In this document: positions 1 through 6,420 of the stretch, one piece after another
How positions within the stretch are numbered: the stretch's first letter is position 1
Layout: every line of letters begins with the position of its first letter
Position numbers and translations under genes: made by a program
Origin: Deltaproteobacteria bacterium
GTDB lineage: Bacteria > Desulfobacterota > Desulfobacteria > Desulfobacterales > ETH-SRB1
Direction of reading: 5' to 3'
DNA: 8,503 nucleotides
Assembly (NCBI GenBank): GCA_019309665.1
Contig: JAFDFV010000056.1
Location: 1 to 8,503, forward strand
The notes under the pieces: model-generated
What the model saw: the letters and a program-made list of their open reading frames with translations, nothing else
The model's database searches: none
What the model was told of the DNA's origin: nothing

Positions 1-25
1 CATATCGAATACAATCTATTGTAAA

Positions 26-37
26 GATAGGAGCGTC
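26..37 (+). repeat. GATAGGAGCGTC repeat, copy 1
   Basis: The 12-mer GATAGGAGCGTC is matched perfectly, in inverted orientation, by GACGCTCCTATC at 7355-7366, just after the last operon gene. A related direct copy, GGAGCGTCCC, lies at 94-103. This could be a REP-like element or an end sequence of a larger unit. Confidence 0.55.
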
Positions 38-93
38 ACGAAAGCGCCCAAAGAAAAATAAATTTATTGCAAAGTAATTAACCAACATATCAA

Positions 94-103
94 GGAGCGT
101 CCC
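94..103 (+). repeat. GGAGCGTCCC repeat, copy 2
   Basis: GGAGCGTCCC repeats the core of copy 1 in the same orientation and is a perfect inverted match to GGGACGCTCC at 7353-7362. The following bases (ATAAAGGCCCCC) resemble those after copy 1 (ACGAAAGCGCCC) and after the related sequence at 1925-1945 (GAAAGTTCCCC). This suggests one degenerate family with consensus GGnnnGTCCCnnAAAGnnCCCC. Confidence 0.5.
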
Positions 104-563
104 ATAAAGGCCCCCGTTTCAAAAATTATCAGTAGAAGGGAAAATAGAAAGTCAACATAGTCAACAATGTCGCCTAAATTCCTAAAATTCCCCTGAAAGG
201 ATAGAAACGCGTAATTTCAACCCCGCCCCCCTTTTCGGGTATTTTCCTGCCTGATTCAAATAACTATCACAGAAGATAATTTATTGTAATAATTTGTCTC
301 GTCACTTGATCCTCATAATCTCTCATCGTTGTATATGTGACTTATTTTTTTCTTTTACCCATGAGCGTACTAATTGAGCCCTGTCGATGCCCAAATGCTG
401 CCTGATAAATATGTCAACATGGGAGTTCTCCTTTTATGCTGTTACCTTTTTTACTGCCCCCCTCTTGTTTTACAGAAAGAAGCCTTTTGTCAAGAGTGTA
501 GACACGACCCCTCTGTTTTGTTTACTCATTGGAAGTCTCTTTCAATTTGTAGTCGGATAGTTT

Positions 564-815
564 TCAACGAAAGTGGATAGCCTCAGCACATTTAACGCAA
601 AGATCTGATTCGGGCATAATCATCAATCTTGCAAATGGGATTGGCTCTTCACACTCACAGCACAAGCCAAAATCAGGATCATCGATCATCGTCAACGCAC
701 GTTCCAGTTTTGATATACCTCGGAAGGTTGCAAATTGCGTTTTTTTCGGTGAGCAATGAGCATCAAGAGCAAGGCGCGAAGGTGCGGAATAGCAGGCTAT
801 TGCAAGCCTGAGCAA
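564..815 (-). pseudogene. DksA/TraR-type zinc-finger gene remnant, 5' truncated
   Basis: The 83-residue frame ends in a DksA/TraR C4 zinc finger: C52-x2-C55-x17-C73-x2-C76. It is preceded by the family-typical stretch ERALTMIDDPDFG, and RL and P residues lie at the usual places between the cysteine pairs. Intact members bind RNA polymerase in the secondary channel and have an N-terminal coiled coil. Here residues 1-34 are translated from the palindrome at 715-873, and family-like sequence begins only at about residue 35 (SKLERAL). The original N-terminal part is therefore missing. This is most likely a dead 3' fragment. A short functional TraR-like protein is possible but unlikely, given the repeat-derived start. 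Confidence 0.65.
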
Positions 816-873
816 CGCAGCTATTGGTGTTCATGGCCAGCGAAAAACCGCAATTTGTGGCCTTTCGAGGTAT
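715..873. repeat. 159-bp imperfect palindromic element (MITE/REP-like)
   Basis: The outer arms 715-748 and 841-873 are inverted copies. Both begin ATACCTCG when read inward from their own end, and both contain CAAATTGCG followed by a T run and CG. About six positions differ, including a one-base length difference. The centre holds further small stems: AATAGC-AG-GCTATT, and CAGGCT (793-798) paired with AGCCTG (805-810). The element could fold almost end to end as a cruciform or RNA hairpin. It interrupts the zinc-finger remnant, so it behaves like a non-autonomous inserted repeat. No target duplication was recognised. Confidence 0.7.
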
Positions 874-895
874 AAAGTCTGTTTTGAATTGTTCA

Positions 896-950
896 GGGCG
901 GCTTCATTGATGCTTTTGCTGTTTATCGCATCCATACGGGAGAGCCGCCC
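896..950. repeat. nested inverted repeat (hairpin)
   Basis: An outer 8-bp stem, GGGCGGCT (896-903) with AGCCGCCC (943-950), encloses an inner 5-bp stem, GATGC (909-913) with GCATC (928-932). There is no T tract afterwards, so a rho-independent terminator is unlikely. It may be the end of a repeat element or a structured RNA or recombination site. Function unknown. Confidence 0.45.
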
Positions 951-989
951 AATGGCATTATCCGGTTTCCAAAATCATTCTCACTATTT

Positions 990-1047
990 CTTAAAATTAA
1001 AATAAGGGTTCAATTCTTTACTCTCCAGCAGATTCTGTCAAAAATGA
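990..1047 (+). repeat. direct repeat copy A (~58 bp)
   Basis: This begins with a 23-base stretch identical to 1945-1967. It then has a short gap relative to copy B, followed by another shared stretch, CTCTCCAGCAGATTCTGTCA, and ends near ATGAAG. ATAAGGG (1002-1008) pairs with CCCTTAT (1056-1062), so copy A can also form a hairpin, whose right foot overlaps the stop codon of the minus-strand gene. It may help end that transcript. Confidence 0.75.
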
Positions 1048-1058
1048 AGTCCTTACCC

Positions 1059-1877
1059 TTATAGTACTTCTAATAATTGGCGCAACATTTTAGAGCAAGG
1101 GCCGGACAAACGGGTTGGAGGAACCCCGAGCAAAGGAACATTTGTCATCTCTTTTAATCTGCCTTTAAGTTTGCCGTCTTTGGCTAAAGTAAGTTTATAT
1201 TCCAGGTCTTTAGAAGAACGTAAAGCATTCCAGGCGTTTTTCTGAAATGCAACGGCAATACCATTAGGCGCTAAAAACTTTTTAGCACATTCAAGCACTC
1301 TTTCAGTTTCCGCCTGTTCTAAACGTCTTAATGCCCTTATTCCAAGAAGTTTCTGAACACCTGCTATGCCACCCCACTTTCTGCCCGGTGCACTTGGCAT
1401 GGTTATGAACACACAAAGACCTATACGGAAAAAAGAATCATATTTCAGATTAAACAATGCTTCCATGCGCTGTTTGTTTAGCTTAGTTACTGACTGATTA
1501 GAATCAAAAGGAAGATCAAGAACACCCGCCGGCTGTAGAATGTGTTTCCAGAAACGATGTTCTTTTTTATTTCCTTCAAATGAAAAAAACATTCCCTCTT
1601 TTACTGAATGGCTGGCGGGGTTTCCCAGGACAAGCAAAAGTGGGGGCCTATTATCAAGTTTCATGGGGATAAGTTGTTCAGAGTGATAAATTAAATAGTC
1701 ACCTTCGCGTTTAAAGATGTCTTTGTTACAGGAATCAGATTCAAGAAAGGCTTCCCACTTTTTTTCAAATCTCTCTCTTTCTCGTTTTTTTGTGGCAGGA
1801 AATAATTGTTTAAGATCGATTCTGCATAGGAACTTTACCTGATCTATTTGTTGATATGAAAGTATGACACCTGACAT
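1059..1877 (-). CDS. uracil-DNA-glycosylase-superfamily-like protein
   Basis: This 272-residue protein is not a family I can name with certainty. Residues 80-114 resemble motif 1 and the following helix of Mug/TDG-type DNA glycosylases. A hydrophobic strand runs into LGNPAS (84-89), then a GMFF segment (95-98), then HRFWKHIL (107-114); compare the family pattern of INPG, a G-HF segment, then N-FW-L. Near the end, LLGVPPTRLSG (249-259) falls where the family has its second catalytic loop (MPS/HPS-like). Residues 200-220 look like the conserved beta-turn-helix before that loop. If correct, it would remove a damaged or deaminated base from DNA. The N-terminal 70 residues are basic and unassigned. 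The start at 1877 has AAAGG upstream on the minus strand, about 8-9 nt away. The gene sits between two direct repeats and is divergent from the operon. Function is inferred; it could be only a fold-level relative. Confidence 0.5.
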   Translation of the reverse strand: MSGVILSYQQIDQVKFLCRIDLKQLFPATKKRERERFEKKWEAFLESDSCNKDIFKREGDYLIYHSEQLIPMKLDNRPPLLLVLGNPASHSVKEGMFFSFEGNKKEHRFWKHILQPAGVLDLPFDSNQSVTKLNKQRMEALFNLKYDSFFRIGLCVFITMPSAPGRKWGGIAGVQKLLGIRALRRLEQAETERVLECAKKFLAPNGIAVAFQKNAWNALRSSKDLEYKLTLAKDGKLKGRLKEMTNVPLLGVPPTRLSGPCSKMLRQLLEVL

Positions 1878-1924
1878 ATTGGCGGCCTTTATACATCTAT
1901 TTGTCGGGTTATTTACTTATTTAT

Positions 1925-1945
1925 GGGATGTCCCGAAAGTTCCCC
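1925..1945 (+). repeat. degenerate GGnnnGTCCC repeat
   Basis: GGGATGTCCCGAAAGTTCCCC resembles the sequences at 30-50 and 94-115 in the pattern GG, GTCCC, AAAG, CCC. It contains the mini-palindrome GGGA-TG-TCCC and directly abuts direct-repeat copy B, suggesting stacked repeat insertions upstream of the operon. Confidence 0.4.
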
Positions 1946-2020
1946 TTAAAATTAAAATAAGGGTTCAGTTCTTCATTCTTCACTCTCCAGCAGATTCTGT
2001 CAAGCATGAAGAACTGAACC
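1945..2020 (+). repeat. direct repeat copy B with perfect hairpin
   Basis: Copy B matches copy A (990-1047) over 23 identical bases at its left end and again over the CTCCAGCAGATTCTGTCA segment. It also forms a perfect 15-bp inverted repeat: GGTTCAGTTCTTCAT (1962-1976) with its complement at 2006-2020, and a 29-nt loop. It lies between the divergent glycosylase-like gene and the operon promoter. No T tract follows the stem, so it is a mobile hairpin repeat rather than a clear terminator. Confidence 0.75.
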
Positions 2021-2059
2021 TTCTGGCACTTGATAACCATTTAATATTACCGAAAATAC

Positions 2060-2088
2060 TTGACTAAACGTCTTAAATGGCATATTAA
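2060..2088 (+). promoter_or_regulatory. candidate sigma70 promoter for the defence-like operon
   Basis: TTGACT (2060-2065) matches the -35 consensus at five of six positions. A 17-bp spacer follows, then TATTAA (2083-2088), which matches the -10 at four of six. Transcription would begin near 2095, about 40-75 bases before the candidate starts of the first operon gene. It is the best promoter-like match between copy B and the first gene, but it is a sequence match only. Confidence 0.4.
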
Positions 2089-2134
2089 TTTTATACATTT
2101 AGCATAGAATCAGCCTCTAAAGATCCTTTCTTTA

Positions 2135-2818
2135 ATGGTGAGGAATATCTGTGTATTATCGATTAAAATGACTATTAATTATAAAAAAATTGAGTTTTTT
2201 CAAAATGAACTTTTAAGCTGGTTTAAAGATAATGGGCGAGCTTTTCCATGGCGTAAGCCAAAAATGACAACTTACCAGGTAATTATTTCTGAAATATTAC
2301 TACAAAGGACAAAGGCTGAGACCGTTGCAAAATTTTTGCCTTATTTTTTAAAAGAGTATCCCAATTGGAAAAAAATTGGAACTGCCACAGAAAATGAACT
2401 TGAGGCATTACTTAAACCCCTTGGCCTACAATCTCAACGTTCAAAAAGATTATTCAAACTATCACAAGCGATAAAAGAGCGAAAAGGCAGATTCCCTAAA
2501 AAACGTTCAGAAATAGAGAAGATTCCAATGATGGGCCAATATATAACCAATGCATATGAACTATTTATTTTAAATAAAAAATTGCCTTTACTCGATGTCA
2601 ATATGGCAAGATTACTTGAACGATTTTTTGGTCCCCGAAAATTATCAGATATTAGGTACGATACTTATCTGCAGGATTTAGCATGTCGTGTTGTAAATAC
2701 ACACAATCCAAAAGAAATTAATTGGGCAATTCTTGATTATTCAGCGATAGTATGTAAATCTAAAACCCCTTTATGTGATGGCTGTATGTTATCATCAAAA
2801 TGTAGCTCAAAAAAATAA
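2135..2818 (+). CDS. HhH-GPD DNA glycosylase, MIG/MutY-like (probable T:G mismatch thymine glycosylase)
   Basis: This 227-residue protein belongs to the endonuclease III/MutY superfamily. The N-terminal RAFPWRK motif (about 35-41) and EILLQRTKAETV (53-64) are typical of MutY and MIG. The helix-hairpin-helix is IPMMGQYITNA (130-140) and the catalytic aspartate is D154 (LLDVN). The iron-sulphur cluster ligands are C207-x6-C214-x2-C217-x5-C223. At the position where endonuclease III has its catalytic lysine and MutY a serine, this protein has Tyr136, as in the methanobacterial mismatch glycosylase MIG, which removes T opposite G. Its place 13 bp before a cytosine methyltransferase gene fits repair of deaminated 5-methylcytosine, the job Vsr does elsewhere. 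It stops at the cluster and lacks MutY's C-terminal 8-oxoG domain. The start is uncertain: Met12 (2168) gives a family-like N terminus, and neither start has a well-placed ribosome binding site. Confidence 0.85.
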   Translation: MVRNICVLSIKMTINYKKIEFFQNELLSWFKDNGRAFPWRKPKMTTYQVIISEILLQRTKAETVAKFLPYFLKEYPNWKKIGTATENELEALLKPLGLQSQRSKRLFKLSQAIKERKGRFPKKRSEIEKIPMMGQYITNAYELFILNKKLPLLDVNMARLLERFFGPRKLSDIRYDTYLQDLACRVVNTHNPKEINWAILDYSAIVCKSKTPLCDGCMLSSKCSSKK

Positions 2819-2831
2819 TGGATAGCTGTTT

Positions 2832-4040
2832 ATGAAATCTTCAACACCAAAGAGATATATTGATTTATTTTCAGGTTGCGGTGGTCTTTCTTTGGGCTTG
2901 CACAATGCAGGGTGGGAGGGGTTATTTGCCATTGAAAAAAGTTCTGATGCATTTGAAACGCTTGAGCATAATTTAATTAATAAGCTTAATCATTATAACT
3001 GGCCAGAATGGTTACCAGTAAAAGCCCACGATATTAATGATACCTTATCAAAATTCCGAAAAAATTTAATAGGACTTCGTGGTAGTGTAGACATGGTCGC
3101 TGGTGGCCCTCCGTGCCAGGGTTTTTCCATGGCAGGAAGAAGAAAAGAAGATGATTCAAGGAACAAATTAATTAACTCTTATATATCTTTCATTAAGTTA
3201 GTAAAACCTAAAATTATTTTTTTTGAAAACGTAAGGGGCTTTACCATAAGCTTTAAAGGCAATGCTGATCGTGGCAAAATTTATTCTGAGTATGTGATAA
3301 AGGCCCTTGATAAGGCTGGATATAATGTTCAAGGAAAACTTGTCGATTTTTCTAATTATGGAATCCCGCAGAAAAGAACCCGTTTTATTCTTGTTGGCAT
3401 AAAAAAAAGTATTGATTCAGATAATTCAATAACGAATATTTTTTTTGAAAATATTAATGATAATAAGGGTGAGTTTTTAAAAACTAAGGGCTTAAATATC
3501 CCTGTTTCGCTTGAAGAAGCGATATCAGATCTATTAGAAAAAAATGGTACTGTTGAATCTCCTGACAGCAAAAACTTTAAAGCGGGAAAATATTCAAAAG
3601 CGATAACAAAATACCAGCAATTAATGCGTTATGGAAAGCACAATGGAACTATCCCCGATAGTCACAGGTTTGTAAATCATTCTAAAAAAACCCAGAAAAG
3701 GTTCCAGTATGCTATCGACAATGAGTTGGGACCAAAAGAATACCAGTTGTATTTCAATTTAAGTAAAAGCGGTACAAAAAAACTCCTGGGCGATGAACCA
3801 ACACCCACACTGACAACTTTGCCTGATGATTATATCCATTACTGTGAACCAAGGATTTTGACTGTGAGAGAATATGCTAGGATTCAATCATTCCCGGACT
3901 CTTATGAATTCACTGGAAATTATACAACTGGAGGAATCAACCGAAAGAATGATTGCCCTCGTTATACTCAGGTAGGGAATGCTGTACCTCCACTTTTTGC
4001 TGAAGCAATTGGTCGAGCCCTAAAAGAGTTAGCCTCCTAA
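2832..4040 (+). CDS. DNA (cytosine-5-)-methyltransferase
   Basis: This 402-residue protein transfers a methyl group from S-adenosylmethionine to carbon 5 of cytosine within a specific DNA site. The motif set is complete and in order: motif I DLFSGCGGLSLG (11-22), motif IV GGPPCQGFS (91-99) with nucleophile Cys95, motif VI ENV (132-134), motif VIII QKRTRFILVG (180-189), motif IX RILTVREYARIQSFP (341-355), and motif X QVGNAVPP (380-387). The target recognition region lies between about 195 and 335; the target sequence cannot be read from it. Length is normal for a type II enzyme, and no truncation is seen. It follows the mismatch glycosylase gene closely and precedes the dual-ATPase gene, with no restriction endonuclease in the window. 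It therefore either marks self DNA for the downstream signalling genes or protects against a nuclease encoded elsewhere. Confidence 0.95.
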   Translation: MKSSTPKRYIDLFSGCGGLSLGLHNAGWEGLFAIEKSSDAFETLEHNLINKLNHYNWPEWLPVKAHDINDTLSKFRKNLIGLRGSVDMVAGGPPCQGFSMAGRRKEDDSRNKLINSYISFIKLVKPKIIFFENVRGFTISFKGNADRGKIYSEYVIKALDKAGYNVQGKLVDFSNYGIPQKRTRFILVGIKKSIDSDNSITNIFFENINDNKGEFLKTKGLNIPVSLEEAISDLLEKNGTVESPDSKNFKAGKYSKAITKYQQLMRYGKHNGTIPDSHRFVNHSKKTQKRFQYAIDNELGPKEYQLYFNLSKSGTKKLLGDEPTPTLTTLPDDYIHYCEPRILTVREYARIQSFPDSYEFTGNYTTGGINRKNDCPRYTQVGNAVPPLFAEAIGRALKELAS

Positions 4041-4046
4041 AAGGAG
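4034..4046 (+). promoter_or_regulatory. Shine-Dalgarno in a small hairpin at the methyltransferase stop codon
   Basis: CTCCT (4034-4038), AAA (4039-4041) and AGGAG (4042-4046) form a 5-bp stem with a 3-nt loop. The stem contains both the methyltransferase stop codon (TAA, 4038-4040) and the only good Shine-Dalgarno sequence for the next gene. A ribosome terminating there would open the stem, so translation of the ATPase may be coupled to the methyltransferase. Spacing from AGGAG to the ATG at 4060 is long (13 nt). Confidence 0.4.
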
Positions 4047-4059
4047 ATGATTACACCTG

Positions 4060-6420
4060 ATGAACAAAACCCTCTACTTTAAAACCAACACGCTTCTAAA
4101 AAATCTCGTTGGGAAAGATCTAATCAACGATGATAACATTGCGATTATTGAGTTAGTAAAAAATAGCTATGATGCAAAATCCAAAGAAGTGCTTGTAAGA
4201 TTCACTAAGTTTTTAACAAAGGAGAAATCAACAGCATCAAGCCAAATAATTATTGCAGATGAAGGGTCTGGGATGGACTTTACAGATATCGAAGATAAAT
4301 GGCTCAACATTGCCTACTCTGAGAAAAAACTACTAGAGCAAGAAAATGGAGCCTATTTAGCTGGAAACAAAGGTATAGGAAGGTTTTCCTGTGACAGATT
4401 AGGCGAGCAACTCGATCTTCTCACGCGTAAGAAGGGTGGAGACCTACTTCATCTGCAAATTCAATGGTCTGATTTTGAGATTGAAGGCAATAAAGATCTT
4501 ACAATCCAGAAAATACCCCTAACTTTTAGTACAGTCGAGGATGCTCAAGCAGCTAAGTTAGCAGGCATCCAGCAGTTCCCTGAACATGGAACTGCTTTAG
4601 TTATTTCAAAGCTAAGAAGTTTCTGGGATCGGGGGCGACTTAGAGAACTCAAGACCTCATTAGAAAAATTTTTGAATCCAAATCAATTATTTTCACGTAA
4701 TCAGTTTAAAATTAATCTTTCTATTCCTGCTTTTGAAAAAGCTGATAAAGGCAAAAGTTATCCTGATCGCGTCAATGGGGAAATCCAAAACCAGATTTTT
4801 GAAAAGCTGAAGTTCAACACCACATATATTGATGCTAAAGTTTCTGATGACAATAAAACAGTTTCAACTGTTCTTCATCATGAAGGAGAGAAAGTGTTTG
4901 ACCTTGTAGAGCGGAATGGTTCTTACCCATTACTATCAGGGGCTCATATTGTAATTTACTACCTCAATCCATATAAGAAAGCCTACTTCAAACGACAAAC
5001 TGGTGTTCGGTCTGTTGATTTTGGATCTACCTTTCTTTTTTTAAATGGCTTTCGTATTGCTCCCTATGGCGACAGAGGTAACGACTGGTTAGGTCTTGAT
5101 GTTCGAAAAACCCAAGGTACAACACGATATTTAAGTAGTCGCGATGTTGTAGGACGGATCGAGATAAGTGGGAGTGAGGAAGAGTTCAAGCCTATCTCAA
5201 GCCGGGAAGGTTTGAAGAAAACAGCTTCATTTAATCAACTTCGTGAAGATTTCTTTCTTGCTATACTCAGAAAGCTGGAAAGGTTTGTCGTCGAAGGTCT
5301 CCAATGGGATAGTGTTCCAATAGAAATGCGTCAAAAGTTACGCAGAAGCGAAGGCTACGACTGGAATAATACAGTAGAAGAATATTCGGAATCCTGGGAG
5401 CGTAAACAGCAACGAATTGCTCTATCTATTATGACTCTTATCGGATCATCTCCAGATCGAATTATTAGTTTTTGGTTTAATCCAGCACTTCTTGAAGGGA
5501 TTTGTGAAAGCAGACAAGAAGAAGTAAAGAGTCTTTTGGCAAACATTGAAGGTTTTGAACCTGATAAAATTGATACAAATTTGACAAGACGTCTTTTAAA
5601 AATAAAAGCATTTATCAGTAAGAAGGAAGAAGAAGCCAAGGTTGCAAAATCAGTTGCGGCTGATCTGCGCGTAGAAGTAGCCAAGCAAGATAAAAAGATA
5701 AGTAAACTTGAAGTAGAAACCGAGACTTATCGCGCTCAAACATTATTTCTTCAGCAGGTAACATCTCTTGATGTCAAACAATTGATGTCATATCATCATC
5801 AGATAAACCTTGATGCTACTATTGTTAATAACTATACCGCGAAGGCCATCAAAGAACTTCGCAACATTCCCAAATCTAAAACTGTCATAAATATATTACA
5901 GAAAGCATCCTTAGCCAATAAACGGATAACTGCCATTGCCCAGTATGCCACAAAGGCAAACTTCCGTTCTGGAACAAAGAAAGAAAATACTGACATACCC
6001 GCCTTCTTTGAACAATATCTGCTTCGTGTTGCAACAGACTTTATCGCAGTTGGCTTAAAACTTAATGTGTCAAACACAGTAGAGGAGCTATTTGAGATAA
6101 AAGCAAGCCGCATTGAGCTTTCAATTTTGATTGACAATATCATCAGCAACGCCAGTAAAGCACAAGCAAAAAAACTTGCGGTCACAATTTCTAAAAAATC
6201 GACAAATGCCTTAAGAATCTCTTTTGTTGATGATGGCAAAGGGTTATCCGAAAAACTCCCAAGTATTGATTCGATGTTTGAAATGGGCATCACCACAACT
6301 TTTGGCTCAGGACTCGGTCTTTATCATGCCCAGAGTATAATAAAGAGAATTGACGGAAAAATCACCGCTATACCTATAGAGCCGAATGGTATGGAAATTG
6401 TTGTGGAGGTTATTAGATGA
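4060..6420 (+). CDS. dual GHKL protein: MORC/Hsp90-like ATPase fused to histidine-kinase-like domain
   Basis: This 786-residue soluble protein has two separate Bergerat-fold ATP sites. The first (about 1-200) shows N-box IIELVKNSYDA (29-39; E31, N35, D38), DEGSGMDF (67-74) and GNKGIGRFS (102-110). It is followed by an S5-like region with FLFLNGFRIAPYGDRG (325-340) and SREGL (380-384). This resembles the MORC/MutL-like ATPases found with restriction-modification genes. A coiled coil (about 520-565) leads to a possible dimerisation/phosphoacceptor segment, LMSYHHQINLD (575-585; H579 or H580). The second site is histidine-kinase type: N-box IDNIISNAS (691-699), DDGKGL (724-729) and FGSGLGL (748-754). 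No membrane segment or periplasmic sensor is apparent, so the signal would be cytosolic, perhaps DNA bound by the MORC-like part. It overlaps the next gene, a receiver protein and its likely phosphotransfer partner, by 4 bp. DNA sensing and kinase activity are inferred. Confidence 0.8.
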   Translation: MNKTLYFKTNTLLKNLVGKDLINDDNIAIIELVKNSYDAKSKEVLVRFTKFLTKEKSTASSQIIIADEGSGMDFTDIEDKWLNIAYSEKKLLEQENGAYLAGNKGIGRFSCDRLGEQLDLLTRKKGGDLLHLQIQWSDFEIEGNKDLTIQKIPLTFSTVEDAQAAKLAGIQQFPEHGTALVISKLRSFWDRGRLRELKTSLEKFLNPNQLFSRNQFKINLSIPAFEKADKGKSYPDRVNGEIQNQIFEKLKFNTTYIDAKVSDDNKTVSTVLHHEGEKVFDLVERNGSYPLLSGAHIVIYYLNPYKKAYFKRQTGVRSVDFGSTFLFLNGFRIAPYGDRGNDWLGLDVRKTQGTTRYLSSRDVVGRIEISGSEEEFKPISSREGLKKTASFNQLREDFFLAILRKLERFVVEGLQWDSVPIEMRQKLRRSEGYDWNNTVEEYSESWERKQQRIALSIMTLIGSSPDRIISFWFNPALLEGICESRQEEVKSLLANIEGFEPDKIDTNLTRRLLKIKAFISKKEEEAKVAKSVAADLRVEVAKQDKKISKLEVETETYRAQTLFLQQVTSLDVKQLMSYHHQINLDATIVNNYTAKAIKELRNIPKSKTVINILQKASLANKRITAIAQYATKANFRSGTKKENTDIPAFFEQYLLRVATDFIAVGLKLNVSNTVEELFEIKASRIELSILIDNIISNASKAQAKKLAVTISKKSTNALRISFVDDGKGLSEKLPSIDSMFEMGITTTFGSGLGLYHAQSIIKRIDGKITAIPIEPNGMEIVVEVIR

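Larger units (their letters stand above)
1..563. other. gene-poor leader region with short repeats
   Basis: No reading frame here looks like a real protein. A TTG-initiated frame at 374-580 has no recognisable motif or ribosome binding site. The stretch holds two direct copies of GGAGCGTC (30-37 and 94-101), a small perfect inverted repeat ACAAT-CT-ATTGT at 11-22, and a GGGGTC-containing segment on the minus strand near 486-514. It looks like degraded accessory DNA made of repeat fragments, lying downstream of the truncated zinc-finger gene. Confidence 0.5.

Noticed and set aside
1..120. CRISPR array from the repeated GGAGCGTC
   Set aside because: There are only two short direct copies in this stretch, with no regular spacing, and repeats are too short for CRISPR.
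374..580. 68-residue plus-strand frame with several cysteines
   Set aside because: It starts at TTG with no ribosome site, has no recognisable domain, and runs through sequence that looks like repeat debris.
629..811. 60-residue plus-strand frame
   Set aside because: It is antisense to the zinc-finger remnant and the palindrome, and has no family features.
896..950. Integron attC site
   Set aside because: The nested stems suggested it, but the required GTTRRRY and RYYYAAC core sites are not present.
1864..2067. 67-residue plus-strand frame
   Set aside because: Most of it is a translation of hairpin repeat copy B. It overlaps the start of the divergent glycosylase-like gene and shows no domain.
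5355..6296. Minus-strand frames of 109 and 154 residues inside the dual-ATPase gene
   Set aside because: They are antisense to strongly motif-supported coding sequence and are explained by codon composition.
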